64,000 nt of DNA from Micromonospora aurantiaca ATCC 27029 (GCF_000145235.1 NC_014391.1:4534001-4598000), one strand, 5' to 3'. Shown: positions 8,191-17,399, counted from the first letter of the stretch. Notes: a model not told the origin generated them from the letters alone. Numbers and translations: made by a program.

Positions 8191-8958
8191 ATGGGTAATG
8201 GGAACAAGTCCGCGCTGAGGCGCAGCATCGTCATCACCGGCGGCGGCACCGGCATCGGCCGCGCCGTGGCCCGCGGGTTCGCCGAGCAGGGCGATGACGT
8301 CCTGATCGTCGGCCGTACTGCGGCGAGCCTGAGGGACACCGCCGAGGGTTACCCGGGCATCCGGACGTCTGTCGCCGACATCACCGCTCCCGGCGCACCG
8401 CAGGCCGTCGTCGACGCGGCTCAGCAGGCGTACGGGCGGATCGACGTCCTGGTCAATAACGCCGCCACGTCGGTCGCGAAGCTCCTCGCCGACACCACGG
8501 AGGAGGAGATCCAGTCGCAGTTCGCGACGAATGTCATGGCACCGATCCACCTGACGCGGTGTGCTCTCGAACCCCTCGCGGCCAGCCGGGGCGTGGTGGT
8601 CAACATCAGCACGGCGGGCGCGCTCGGCCAGCGGACGTGGCCCGCCAACGGGGCGTACGGCGCGAGTAAGGTGGCGCTGGACTTCCTGACCCGCACCTGG
8701 GCCGTCGAGATGGCTCCGCACGGGATCCGGGTCGTGGGGATCGCGCCCGGTGTCGCCGATACGGGTATCGGGGTCCGCAGCGGCATGACGGAGGAGCAGT
8801 ACGCCGACTTCCTCAAGTGGATGGCCGACCGTGCGCCGGCGGGACGGGTCGGCACGCCGGAGGAGATCGCCACTTGGGTGCGCAAGCTCGTCGAGCCGGA
8901 CGCCGGTTACCTGACCGGCGTAGTGATCCCGATCGACGGGGGCCTGTCCCTCACCTGA
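8191..8958 (+). CDS. Short-chain dehydrogenase/reductase, probable anthracyclinone ketoreductase
   Basis: 255 residues. Classical SDR: cofactor motif TGGGTGIG, NNAA, active-site Ser in NISTAG, and YGASK for Tyr-xxx-Lys. It is divergent from the SnoaL-type cyclase gene across 155 bp. In anthracycline clusters such SDRs reduce the 7-ketone (DnrE/AknU/SnoaF) or serve as the SnoaW partner in two-component C-1 hydroxylation with a SnoaL2 protein. The position beside ring-closure genes favours the 7-ketone, but I cannot separate the two. The 3' end overlaps the convergent glycosyltransferase gene by 8 bp. Confidence 0.8.
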   Translation: MGNGNKSALRRSIVITGGGTGIGRAVARGFAEQGDDVLIVGRTAASLRDTAEGYPGIRTSVADITAPGAPQAVVDAAQQAYGRIDVLVNNAATSVAKLLADTTEEEIQSQFATNVMAPIHLTRCALEPLAASRGVVVNISTAGALGQRTWPANGAYGASKVALDFLTRTWAVEMAPHGIRVVGIAPGVADTGIGVRSGMTEEQYADFLKWMADRAPAGRVGTPEEIATWVRKLVEPDAGYLTGVVIPIDGGLSLT

Positions 8959-10237
8959 CGCCGTGACGTGCCGTCAGCCGTTCGAGGACTGGTACCACCT
9001 CGCGGGGGGCCGGCATGCCGAGGGCCTCGCGCCGCAGCCGCGTCGCCCGGTCGCGAAGCCGTCTGTCAGTCAGGGCCCGCTCCACCAGCGCGGACGTCGC
9101 GGGCACCTCCCGCACGCGCAGACCCGCGCCAAGCCGCTCGAGGCGGCTCGCCTTCAAACCGGTGTCCCACAGCATGTCCGGCACCAGCACCTGCGGCACC
9201 CCGTGCACGAGCGCGGTCTGGAACGAACCGGCTCCGCCGTGGCTCACCACGGCGGAGCAGAGCGGCAGCAGCGCGTCCAGCGGCGCGAAGTCCACCACCC
9301 GTACGCGCTCGGTGTCGACGCCGTCGCGCTGACCGCCCGACAATGTCGCCACCACCTCGACGCCCAGGTCGGCGATCCCGTCCAGCAACCGGGCGACGGG
9401 TACGCGGTCCGCGCCCCATATCTCCCGGTGTGAGATTCCCATCGTGACGCATACCCGGGGCACCTCCGGATCGAGTTCGGCCAGCCACGCCGGAACGACC
9501 GAGGGCCCGTTGTACGGCACGTATCGCATGCCGATGCGGGGCGATGCGGTGCCCAGGCTCAACGAGGACACCACCGGATCCACGGTCCACTGCCCGACCA
9601 CCACCTCCTCGCTGAACGTGCGGCCGTGCCTGCGCAGCACGCCGTCGAGCCACTCGCGCAGCGGATCGTCGCATGCGGACGCGGGGCGTCGTGCGGCCGC
9701 GCGCAGGAACGCGCCGCGGGCGTGGCCGAGGATGTCCAGTCCGAACAGCACCCGCGCATGGGCGGCGCCGCACGCCGCCGCCGCCACCGGGCCGGCGAAC
9801 GACATCGTGTCCCACAGCACCAGATCGGGCTTCCACCTGCGGGCGAACTCCACCAGGCCGTCGACCATGCCGTCGGTGTAGTACCGAAAGACCATCGGCG
9901 TGTACGCCGCGAAGACGCCGAGAAGGTAGTCGTAGGTGAGCGTCGTCGGGTCGGTCTCGGCGAGGTCGAGCAGCTCCGGCCAGTCCGCCCAACCGAAGGT
10001 CCCGCCGCCGTCTTGCGCGGCCCCGCTCTCGACGTCCCCGCCGGTGTCCTGTTCACCGACGCTCGGGATCGGCTCGCCGACCCCTGCGAACGGCAGGCCG
10101 GCGCTGACGACGTGCTCCTCCCCCTCGGGGTGGGTCGCGACGCACACGTCGTGGCCGGCCGCACGTAGCGCCCACGCGATCGGCACGAGGCTGTAGATAT
10201 GGGACCGGACCGCGAAGGTCGTCAGGAGTACCCGCAT
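8951..10237 (-). CDS. Deoxysugar glycosyltransferase GT1 (GT-B, activator-dependent family)
   Basis: 428 residues, starting MRVLLTTFAVRSHIYSLVPI. Two-domain GT-B fold: the N-terminal acceptor half has WALRAAGHDV and WKPDLVLWDTMSFAGPVAA; the C-terminal donor half has SHGGAGSFQTALVHGVPQV, the nucleotide-sugar signature of macrolide/anthracycline glycosyltransferases (family 1). It is one of six related transferases in the window. The MGT/AknS group often needs a P450-like helper, and one is encoded at 14874-16118. Donor and acceptor are unknown. A 95-residue insertion around GEPIPSVGEQDTGGDVESGAAQDG is unlike GT2-GT5. Confidence 0.9.
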   Translation of the reverse strand: MRVLLTTFAVRSHIYSLVPIAWALRAAGHDVCVATHPEGEEHVVSAGLPFAGVGEPIPSVGEQDTGGDVESGAAQDGGGTFGWADWPELLDLAETDPTTLTYDYLLGVFAAYTPMVFRYYTDGMVDGLVEFARRWKPDLVLWDTMSFAGPVAAAACGAAHARVLFGLDILGHARGAFLRAAARRPASACDDPLREWLDGVLRRHGRTFSEEVVVGQWTVDPVVSSLSLGTASPRIGMRYVPYNGPSVVPAWLAELDPEVPRVCVTMGISHREIWGADRVPVARLLDGIADLGVEVVATLSGGQRDGVDTERVRVVDFAPLDALLPLCSAVVSHGGAGSFQTALVHGVPQVLVPDMLWDTGLKASRLERLGAGLRVREVPATSALVERALTDRRLRDRATRLRREALGMPAPREVVPVLERLTARHGVR

Positions 10238-10293
10238 ACCGCGAAGCTAGGAGCCGGCCGTGGTGGCCGGCTCGAAGCGCGCTGGGCAGCCCG

Positions 10294-11160
10294 TCAGCGA
10301 AAGTCGTCGGCGTGGTCCTGAGCCCACTGCGCGAACGTGCGCCCGGGCCGGTTGGTCACACTCTCGGCCGTGGGGTGCTCCTCCACCGTGTCCTTGTCGT
10401 ACTGGTGCTCGGCCTCTGGCGTCGTCTCCTCGTTGGAGTACGTGACGAGACCTAGCAGGAACGGTGCGTTCGCTGCTGCCCAGCCACCGAGCGCCTGGTA
10501 GTACGCCAATGCCTCCTGCGCGGTGACGTCCTTGAAGGACAGTTCCCGTCCGACCGCCGCGGCGATCGCCTCCAGCTGCTCGGCGTGGGTGAGCGGCTGC
10601 GGCCCGACGATGGTGTAGGCCTTACCTGTGTGCCCGTCTTCGAGTAGCGCGAGAGCAGCGATGTCGGCGACGTCACGCTCGTGCGTCGGCACGCCGACGG
10701 CGTCCGGATGCGGGTCGTACACTGCGTTCTCGGCACGGATCGACGGCGCCCACATGTGCAGAGTGTTGGTCGCGAACTCGCCGGGCCGGACATGGGTCCA
10801 CTCCAGGCCGGACTCCTCGACTGCCCGCTCGACCGGCAGGTGGAAGTCGGTGTCGTAACCCGTGGTCACCGCCCCCGACGACAGCACGACGATGCGCCGC
10901 ACGCCGGCCTTCACGGCGCGGGCGACTACCTCACGCGCGGTCTCCGGTGCCGGGAAGAGGTACATCCGCTCGACGCCTTCAAGCGCCTCGCTCAGCGAGT
11001 CCGGCCGGCTCAGGTCGCCGCGGACCAGGTCCACGCCGGCCGGCACCTCTGCCCTGGCCGGGTCGCGGGTCAGCGCGCGGACGTCGACGCCGGCGGACAC
11101 CAACTGCGGCAGGACGTTGCGGCCAACGTAACCCGTCGCACCGGTCACAAGGATCCTCAT
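10294..11160 (-). CDS. NmrA-like NAD(P)-binding oxidoreductase, copy 2
   Basis: 288 residues from ATG 11160; a longer open frame to 11334 runs into the TetR gene's 3' end and is not needed. Rossmann motif GATGYVG near the N-terminus. It is clearly paralogous to the gene at 5833-6660 (shared SSGAVT/SSDAVT, HLPVERA, SGLEWTHVRPGEFA), with a longer C-terminal half containing an Asp/Glu-rich TTPEAEHQYDKDTVEEHP segment. It lies between GT1 and a TetR repressor on the same strand, probably one leftward transcription unit headed by the TetR gene. Function unknown; a keto reduction on the aglycone or a sugar is a guess. Confidence 0.8.
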   Translation of the reverse strand: MRILVTGATGYVGRNVLPQLVSAGVDVRALTRDPARAEVPAGVDLVRGDLSRPDSLSEALEGVERMYLFPAPETAREVVARAVKAGVRRIVVLSSGAVTTGYDTDFHLPVERAVEESGLEWTHVRPGEFATNTLHMWAPSIRAENAVYDPHPDAVGVPTHERDVADIAALALLEDGHTGKAYTIVGPQPLTHAEQLEAIAAAVGRELSFKDVTAQEALAYYQALGGWAAANAPFLLGLVTYSNEETTPEAEHQYDKDTVEEHPTAESVTNRPGRTFAQWAQDHADDFR

Positions 11161-11201
11161 CGTTGCTCCCAATGGCTTGTAGGGGTGGTGTCCGGTCGCG
11201 C

Positions 11202-11780
11202 TCACGCGTCGCGGACGACACCACGCTCGAGCGTGCGGATGACCGTCGACGTGACCTCGTGCCGCGACATCATGCCCTGGCCGGACATTTCGCAGCCGGT
11301 ATAGACCAGCGACCACAGGACGTGCTGGATCCACCGCGCATCAACGGCGTGATCGAAGACCCCCTCCTGCTGACCTCGCTCGATCAGCAGGATGACCGGC
11401 TGCACGATCGGCGGCTTCTCGGGCTTACGGTTGGCGAACTCCTCCGCCAGCCGTGGGTCGCCGAACAGGAACAGCAGACGGTCGCCGAGCTCCACCATGG
11501 CCGCCACCAGGCGGCGCATGGCGTCGAGCGGCTTGCCCTGCTCGACGTGCGCGTCGACGACGGCTTGCTCGATCGCCGTGTAGCAGTCGGCGACCACCGA
11601 GTTGATCAGCTCGTCGCGGTCGGGGAAGTAGCGGTGCAGTGTGCTACGACCCACGTCGGCCGCCACCGCGACGTCGGCCAGGGTGGCCGAACGATTGTGC
11701 GCGAAGACCGACGCCGCAGCGTTGAGAATCGCGCGCCGGGTTCGGTTGCGCGTTCCGGACTCCGGCACCTCCGTGACCAT
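11202..11780 (-). CDS. TetR-family transcriptional regulator
   Basis: 192 residues. N-terminal helix-turn-helix at about 14-60 (RRAILNAAASVFA, TLADVAVAADVGRSTLHRYFPDRDELINSV). The C-terminal ligand-binding half is hydrophobic with no conserved signature I recognise. It heads a leftward unit with the NmrA-like reductase and is divergent from GT2 (11988). TetR proteins in such clusters usually repress an exporter or tailoring genes and respond to the product. A dyad in the upstream gap is a candidate autoregulatory operator. Confidence 0.9.
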   Translation of the reverse strand: MVTEVPESGTRNRTRRAILNAAASVFAHNRSATLADVAVAADVGRSTLHRYFPDRDELINSVVADCYTAIEQAVVDAHVEQGKPLDAMRRLVAAMVELGDRLLFLFGDPRLAEEFANRKPEKPPIVQPVILLIERGQQEGVFDHAVDARWIQHVLWSLVYTGCEMSGQGMMSRHEVTSTVIRTLERGVVRDA

Positions 11781-11833
11781 TGACCCAGCCTAGCAGGATA
11801 GTGGCCCAGAGCGGAACATGGGTGCAACTAATT

Positions 11834-11849
11834 TGGAGATCGTACTCCA
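11834..11849. promoter_or_regulatory. Candidate TetR operator between TetR and GT2 genes
   Basis: TGGAG (11834-11838), six-base spacer ATCGTA, CTCCA (11845-11849) in the 207-bp divergent gap. TetR operators are often short interrupted palindromes here. The gap also carries an AT-rich patch CAACTAATTTGG suited to a promoter. Short arms make chance occurrence plausible. Confidence 0.35.
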
Positions 11850-11987
11850 CGATTGGCACATCCTGATCCCACTTCTCCGGCTCGAAAGCGGAGACGGAGT
11901 CATCGAGTCCGACTCGAGCGGATCGCAAGCGCCCGGTGCGAATCTCTGGGCCTGAGGCAGCCGCCGTCCGCATTCGAGGAGACCTTC

Positions 11988-13250
11988 ATGCGGGTCCTGT
12001 TCACGACGTTCGCTGCCCCCTCGCACCTGCAGATCCAGGTGCCGATCGCGTGGGCGCTGCGCGCAGCCGGGCACGACGTCCGGATCGCGGGCCAGCCGGA
12101 TCTCGCCGACGCCGTCGCGCGGACCGGCCATCTGTTCGTGCCCGTCGGCGAGCCGCTCGCCCTGTCCGAACAGATCGACCGGCCCGACGACGGCTCCGTC
12201 GACTTCACGGCACTGGCCGACCTGAGCTGCCGGCGGCCCGACCGGCGCACGCGCGAATACCTGCGCACCGCCCTGGCGATATCCACCGACGTCTACCGAG
12301 CACTGAACCCGGAGCCGATGATCGCACAGCTCGTCGACCTCGTCTTCGACTGGAGGCCCGACCTCGTCGTCTGGGACACGATGACGTTCGGCGGCGCCGT
12401 CGCCGCGATGGCCGGCGGCGCCGCGCACGCGCGGCTGCTGTTCGGACTCGACCTGATCGCCCGCGCACGGATGGAGTACCGGCGTCACGACGCACCCGAC
12501 GACCCGTTCCGCGACTGGCTCGGCAGCGCGCTCGACAAGTACGGCGTCGCGTTCGCCGAGGAAGCCGTGGTCGGGCAGTGGACGATCGATCCCGTGCCAC
12601 CCTCGGTCGGGCTCGCCACCGACCAGCTTCGCGTGCCGGTCCGGTACGTGCCCTACAACGGCGCGGCCACGGCGACGGAGATGACGTGCGCCCCGGCGCA
12701 CCGGCCACGCGTGTGCCTGACGCTCGGTCAGAGCGGACGCGACGTGCTCGGCCGCGACCGCACCGCGAGCGCCGAACTGCTCGCCGCCGCGGCCGACATC
12801 GACGCCGAGATCGTCGCTACGCTCGACGCGCGGCAACTCGCCGGCCTCGGCCCGGTGCCGTCAAACGTCCGGGTCGTCGATTTCATGGCCCTTGACGTGC
12901 TGCTGCCAACCTGCTCGGCGATCATCAACCACGGCGGCTCCGGCTCGATGCAGACCGCGCTGCTGCACGGCGTACCGCAGGTCGTCGTGCCCGACCTGAT
13001 GTGGGACACCGAATACAAGGCCGAGCTGATCGAACGTGCGGGTGCCGGGGTGTGGATCCGGGACCCGGACTTCCCCGCGCCGGCCCTGGCCGCGGCCGTC
13101 CGCCGTGTCTTGATCGATCCGTCGTACCGCGAGGCGGCGGCGCGGCTGCGACGCGAGGTGCTCGGCGCCCCGACACCGGCCGACATCGTTCCCGCCCTCG
13201 AACTGCTCACCGAGCAGCATCGTCGGCCGGTCACCGCCGGTCCGAACTGA
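11988..13250 (+). CDS. Deoxysugar glycosyltransferase GT2
   Basis: 420 residues from ATG 11988, chosen because GAGGA (11976-11980) sits 7 bp upstream and homologues begin MRVLFTTFA; the frame is open further upstream without a ribosome site. GT-B fold with NHGGSGSMQTALLHGVPQVVVPD as the donor-binding signature. It starts a rightward operon: GT2, 3,5-epimerase, ketoreductase, P450-like activator, GT3. Adjacent deoxysugar genes suggest it handles the sugar they finish. Specificity cannot be read from sequence. Confidence 0.9.
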   Translation: MRVLFTTFAAPSHLQIQVPIAWALRAAGHDVRIAGQPDLADAVARTGHLFVPVGEPLALSEQIDRPDDGSVDFTALADLSCRRPDRRTREYLRTALAISTDVYRALNPEPMIAQLVDLVFDWRPDLVVWDTMTFGGAVAAMAGGAAHARLLFGLDLIARARMEYRRHDAPDDPFRDWLGSALDKYGVAFAEEAVVGQWTIDPVPPSVGLATDQLRVPVRYVPYNGAATATEMTCAPAHRPRVCLTLGQSGRDVLGRDRTASAELLAAAADIDAEIVATLDARQLAGLGPVPSNVRVVDFMALDVLLPTCSAIINHGGSGSMQTALLHGVPQVVVPDLMWDTEYKAELIERAGAGVWIRDPDFPAPALAAAVRRVLIDPSYREAAARLRREVLGAPTPADIVPALELLTEQHRRPVTAGPN

Positions 13251-13283
13251 TCGTCCATCGCCCAACCGATTCGGGAGCACCGA

Positions 13284-13916
13284 ATGTCATCCACCATGCA
13301 GGCCCGCGCACTGAAGGTCGAAGGCGCCGTCGAATTCACCCCACGGGTCTTCCCCGACGACCGCGGGATCTTCGTCTCACCCTTCCAGGAGACCGCCTTC
13401 GTCGAGGCGCTCGGCCACCCACTCTTTCCGGTGGCCCAGACCAACCACAGCCGCTCACGCAAGGGCGTGGTCCGGGGCGCGCACTTCACCCTCACCCCGC
13501 CCGGAATCGCCAAGTACGTGTACTGCGCGCGGGGCAAGACGATCGATTTCGTCGTGGACATCCGAGTCGGTTCCCCGACCTTCGGGCAGTTCGATCAGGT
13601 CCTGCTCGACCAAGAGGCGTTCCGGGCCGTCTACCTGCCGGTTGGCGTGGCCCACGCCTTCGCCGCGCTCGAGGACGACACCGTCGTGTCGTACATGCTC
13701 TCCGACGGCTACGTCGAGGCGCACGAAAAGGCGGTCAACGTGCTGGACCCGGCGCTGAATCTGCCGCTGCCGACCGGCGTCGAGCGGGTGCTCTCCGATC
13801 GGGACAGGTCCGCGCCCACGATCGAGGAGGCCCGCAGACTGGGCCTGCTACCGGACTACGCACAGTGCCAGAAGCTGGAGAGCGAACTGTTCGCCGCGCC
13901 CCGGGGTCGCGAGTGA
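13284..13916 (+). CDS. dTDP-4-keto-6-deoxyhexose 3,5-epimerase (or 5-epimerase)
   Basis: 210 residues, RmlC-like cupin. Conserved features: FPDDRGIF, the catalytic His in VVRGAHF, KYVYCARGKTIDFVVDIR, LPVGVAHAF with the second conserved His, and SYMLSDGY. It inverts C-3/C-5 or C-5 of a dTDP-4-keto-6-deoxy sugar, the step that makes L-configured sugars such as rhamnose, rhodosamine or nogalose precursors. Close relatives in pathway clusters (EvaD, DnmU) act mainly at C-5. It overlaps the ketoreductase gene by GTGA at 13913-13916. Confidence 0.9.
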   Translation: MSSTMQARALKVEGAVEFTPRVFPDDRGIFVSPFQETAFVEALGHPLFPVAQTNHSRSRKGVVRGAHFTLTPPGIAKYVYCARGKTIDFVVDIRVGSPTFGQFDQVLLDQEAFRAVYLPVGVAHAFAALEDDTVVSYMLSDGYVEAHEKAVNVLDPALNLPLPTGVERVLSDRDRSAPTIEEARRLGLLPDYAQCQKLESELFAAPRGRE

Positions 13917-14839
13917 GCACCGCGGTCGCGGTACTCGGGGCCACCGGTGGCGTCGGGCAGCACGTGTGCTCGGCGTTCCGTGCCTCCGGTGACCACGTGC
14001 TCGGCATCGCCCGGCGCCCATCCGCGGCGGGCTCCGCCCTCCGCCTCGACCTCGCGGAGGCTGCGCCGGCGCAGCTCGCCGCAGCGTTGACCGCACACCG
14101 CACCGAGATCGTGGTGAACGCGACGGGGGGCTGGGTCCTCAGCGCCGAGGCGATGCACCTCGCCCACGTCCAGATCGTCGAACGGCTGGTCGCCGCCAGC
14201 ACACTCATGCCCGATCCGCCGCGCATCGTCCACATAGGCACCATCCACGAGTACGGCCCGGTGCCGGCCGGGACACTGATCGACGAAAGCCGCACGCCGG
14301 AGCCGCAGACCGGATACGCCCGGACGAAGCTGGCCGGTTCACAGGCGCTTCTGAACGCGACCGCCGCCGGCACCGCACGGGGCGTGGTCCTGCGCGCGGT
14401 CAACGTGTGCGGGCCGGGCACGACTTCCGCCAGCTTCCTCGGCGCGGTCCTCGACCGGATCCGCGACGTCCGGCCGGGCGACCGCGTGCCGATGACGATT
14501 GCCGACGCGCGCCGCGACTACCTCGACGTGCGGGACCTCACCGACGCGGTCGTCCGGGCGGCCCGCGCGCCCGAGAGCACGGTGGGTCAGGTCATCAACG
14601 TCGGCCGCGGCGAGGCGGTCGCCATGCGGCAGCTCGTCGACTGGCTCCTGGCCGCGGCCGGACTGCCGCCCGACACGATCGACGAGCAGGGCGCCGCGGT
14701 GCAGAGCAAGGGCGGAGACTGGACCCGGGCGGACAACCGCCGGGCGGCGCGGCTGCTCGGCTGGCAGCCGCGGACCGCGCTCGACGCGTCGCTGCGCGAC
14801 ATGTGGCACGACGCGGCAAGGCGGTACAGCGAAGCTTGA
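13913..14839 (+). CDS. dTDP-4-keto-6-deoxyhexose reductase (NAD-dependent epimerase/dehydratase family)
   Basis: 308 residues from GTG 13913, which overlaps the epimerase stop. An open frame extends far upstream through other genes and is an artefact. Extended SDR: GATGGVG cofactor motif at the N-terminus, IGTIHEYG with the active-site Thr/Ser region, and GYARTK for Tyr-xxx-Lys; RDYLDVRDLTDAVVRA and INVGRGEAVAM are typical of this family. It most likely reduces the 4-ketone after epimerisation, fixing C-4 stereochemistry of an L-deoxysugar (DnmV/AknM-like role). Confidence 0.87.
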   Translation: MSTAVAVLGATGGVGQHVCSAFRASGDHVLGIARRPSAAGSALRLDLAEAAPAQLAAALTAHRTEIVVNATGGWVLSAEAMHLAHVQIVERLVAASTLMPDPPRIVHIGTIHEYGPVPAGTLIDESRTPEPQTGYARTKLAGSQALLNATAAGTARGVVLRAVNVCGPGTTSASFLGAVLDRIRDVRPGDRVPMTIADARRDYLDVRDLTDAVVRAARAPESTVGQVINVGRGEAVAMRQLVDWLLAAAGLPPDTIDEQGAAVQSKGGDWTRADNRRAARLLGWQPRTALDASLRDMWHDAARRYSEA

Positions 14840-14873
14840 GGGCACCACGAGCGCGCGTTCCTAGCTTGTCCGC

Positions 14874-16118
14874 ATGACGGCGACCAGCACAGACGACGCC
14901 CTCGGCTCGACCCTCATGACACTGCGCGGCTTCCAGTGGGTGTACGGGGCCCGGCAGGACCCCTACGCCCTCCTGCTCCGGGCAGAGAGCGACGACCCCC
15001 ACGAACTCGGCCGGCGCGTACGCGCGAACGGTGCGCTGACCTGGAGCAGTGCCGAGGCCTGGGTCACCGCGACGCACGCCTTGGCCGTCCGGCTCCTCCG
15101 CGACGAGCGGCTCGGGCTGCGCAAACCGCCGCCCACCGACAGCGCACCGTCGTGGGCCATGCCGACCCTCGACGACGTGCTGCCCCTCGACGACGTGGGG
15201 CTCCAACTCGACCGGACGGACTGCGAACGCTTCGGGCGAAGCGTCGCGGCCGCACTCGCCGCACCACGCCTGAAAAAGGCACACACGGAGATCACCGTCC
15301 GGATCGACCGGCTGGCCGCCGGCCTCAACGGCACGTTCGACCTGACCTCGGACTACGCGGTGCCCGTCGCCACCATGGCCACCTCTGTCCTGCTCGGCGT
15401 GCCGGCAGCGCACCAGGAGGAGTTCGCGCGGCTGTGTGCGGGCGCCGCGACCGCCCTCGACGCCACGCTGTGCCCGCCGCGGTTGGACACCGCCCGGCTG
15501 CTGCTCGACTCGATCGCCGGGCTGCGGGAACTGCTCGTCTCGCTGCCGACCGGCGCCGGTGACGACCTGCTCGGCGAGCTGACGCGCACCGAGCCGGACA
15601 GCGTCCTGCCGGTGGCGCTGCTCCACTGTGCCGTCGGCGCCGACCTTACGGCGACGCTGATCGCCAACACCATGAGCGCGCTGCTCGCCGAGCCTGGGCG
15701 GTGGACAGCCGTGGCGACGGATCCGGGTCTCGCTGCCGCCGCGGTACGCGAAACCCTGCGCTTCGCGCCGCCCGTCCGGCTGCAACGCCTCGTCGCCCGC
15801 ACCGACCTCGATCTGGACGGCACCGCGATCACGGCGGGCAGCGAGGTCGTGGTCCTGCTCGAAGCTGCCAATCGCGACCCCGCCGCGTTCGCCGACCCGG
15901 ACCACTTCGATCCGGGACGCGAGCCGGCTGCCGAGATCCTCTGGGCGCACCCTGCGATGCCGGCCGGCGTCGTCGCCGAGACGGTACGCCGGCACGCCAC
16001 CGTCGCCGTGTCCGCCCTCGCGGCACACCTGCCCACGTTGCGTGCCGCCGGCGAGGGCTACCGGCGGCTGCGGTCCCCCGTGACCGGCAGCCCGCTGTCG
16101 CGGCCCGTCGTTGCGTGA
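14874..16118 (+). CDS. P450-like glycosyltransferase activator (AknT/DnrQ/DesVIII family), no heme ligand
   Basis: 414 residues with overall cytochrome P450 homology: ETLRFAPP keeps the K-helix ExxR, and EAANRDPAAFADPDHFDPGRE is the usual P450 stretch. The heme loop FGxGxHxCxG is gone, replaced by AHPAMPAGVVAETVRRH with no Cys, and the I-helix AGxDTT reads VGADLTA. It therefore cannot be a monooxygenase. Proteins of this type bind and activate a partner glycosyltransferase (AknT with AknS, DesVIII with DesVII). The partner gene GT3 starts 19 bp downstream, the classical arrangement. Confidence 0.92.
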   Translation: MTATSTDDALGSTLMTLRGFQWVYGARQDPYALLLRAESDDPHELGRRVRANGALTWSSAEAWVTATHALAVRLLRDERLGLRKPPPTDSAPSWAMPTLDDVLPLDDVGLQLDRTDCERFGRSVAAALAAPRLKKAHTEITVRIDRLAAGLNGTFDLTSDYAVPVATMATSVLLGVPAAHQEEFARLCAGAATALDATLCPPRLDTARLLLDSIAGLRELLVSLPTGAGDDLLGELTRTEPDSVLPVALLHCAVGADLTATLIANTMSALLAEPGRWTAVATDPGLAAAAVRETLRFAPPVRLQRLVARTDLDLDGTAITAGSEVVVLLEAANRDPAAFADPDHFDPGREPAAEILWAHPAMPAGVVAETVRRHATVAVSALAAHLPTLRAAGEGYRRLRSPVTGSPLSRPVVA

Positions 16119-16136
16119 GCGAGAGGAGGCGCGGAC

Positions 16137-17399
16137 ATGCGAGTACTCATCACCTGCTTTGCCGTCGACAGCCACTTCAGCGGATGCGTGCCCCTCGCCT
16201 GGGCCCTGCGCACCGCCGGGCACCAGGTTCTCGTCGCCGGACAGCCGGCGCTCATCGAGGCCGTCGTGCGTGCCGGACTCACCGCGGCGCCGGTCGGCGT
16301 CGACCACGCCCACGATCAGATGCTCGCCAAGGTCGGCGCTGACATCCTCGCGCTGCACGACGACCGCGACTACCTGGAAAAGCGCCACGACAGGCTGGGC
16401 CTGGAGTTCCTCAGGGGCCACGAGACCGTGATGACTGCGCTGTTCTACTCCAAGGTGAACAGCGACTCGATGATCGACGACGTCGTAGACCTGGCCTACG
16501 GCTGGCAGCCGGACCTGGTGCTGTGGGAGCCGTTCACGTTCGCGGGTGCGGTCGCCGCCCGGGTCACCGGCGCGGCGCACGCCCGGCTGTTGACGATGCC
16601 GGACATGTTTCTCAGCACCCGTGAGCGACACCTGTCCATGCTCGACCGGCTACCTGCCGGGCGGCGCGACGACGTGCTCGCGTCCTGGCTCGACTCGACC
16701 CTTGCGCGCTACGGTCACGGCTTCGACGAGGAGATCGTCACCGGGCAGTGGTCCATCGACCCGATGCCCGAGGGCATTCGGATCGACACCCGGCAGCCGA
16801 CCGTGCCGATACGCTACATCCCCTACAACGGCCAGGTGCCGTCGATCGTGCCGGACTGGTTGCGCGAGCCGCCCGGCAGGCCGCGTCTGTGCGTGACGCT
16901 CGGCATGACCGCCCGTACCAGCAACTGGTCGAACATGATCGCCATCGAGGACCTCTTCGAGGTCGTCGCGGAGCTCAACGTCGAGGTGGTCGCCACGCTC
17001 TCCGCCGAGGAGCAGGCCCTCGTGCCGGACGTGCCGGACAACGTCCGGCTGGTCGAACACGTGCCGCTCGACGTTCTGCTGCCGACGTGCGCCGCCGTCC
17101 TGCACCACGGGGGCCTGGGCACCTGGGCGACTGCTGCAGCGCTGGGCGTACCGCAGTTGTCGCTCGGATACATGTGGGACGCGGTCTACCGGGCCCAGCG
17201 CACCGAGGCGCTCGGTGCGGGACTGGCCCTGCACTCCTCCGACCTCACCCCGGCGAGGCTGCGCGGCCTCCTGGCCCGAATCCTCGACGAGGGCTCGTTT
17301 CGGCACCGGGCCGGACAGCTGCGCGAGGCCATGAGTGCGATGCCCTCGCCGAACGACGTGGTTCCAATGCTGGAGAAGCTCACCGCAGAGCGCGGGTGA
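16137..17399 (+). CDS. Deoxysugar glycosyltransferase GT3, probable partner of the P450-like activator (AknS/DesVII-like)
   Basis: 420 residues with GAGAGGAGG upstream of ATG 16137. GT-B fold; the donor signature is HHGGLGTWATAAALGVPQLSLG, more divergent than in the other five transferases. The P450-like activator gene directly precedes it, so it is the likely first-sugar transferase onto the aglycone. In anthracyclines this is typically the C-7 (or for nogalamycin C-1/C-2) amino or neutral sugar. The 3' end overlaps the convergent GT4 gene by 20 bp. Confidence 0.9.
   Translation: MRVLITCFAVDSHFSGCVPLAWALRTAGHQVLVAGQPALIEAVVRAGLTAAPVGVDHAHDQMLAKVGADILALHDDRDYLEKRHDRLGLEFLRGHETVMTALFYSKVNSDSMIDDVVDLAYGWQPDLVLWEPFTFAGAVAARVTGAAHARLLTMPDMFLSTRERHLSMLDRLPAGRRDDVLASWLDSTLARYGHGFDEEIVTGQWSIDPMPEGIRIDTRQPTVPIRYIPYNGQVPSIVPDWLREPPGRPRLCVTLGMTARTSNWSNMIAIEDLFEVVAELNVEVVATLSAEEQALVPDVPDNVRLVEHVPLDVLLPTCAAVLHHGGLGTWATAAALGVPQLSLGYMWDAVYRAQRTEALGAGLALHSSDLTPARLRGLLARILDEGSFRHRAGQLREAMSAMPSPNDVVPMLEKLTAERG

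Noticed and set aside
14874..16118. Functional cytochrome P450
   Set aside because: The heme-ligand Cys and its loop are absent, so it is an activator homologue rather than a monooxygenase.
14595..16631. A 678-residue open frame on the minus strand
   Set aside because: It is antisense to the P450-like activator and GT3 genes; its Arg/Gly/Glu/His-rich translation has no motif and is typical of third-position GC bias.
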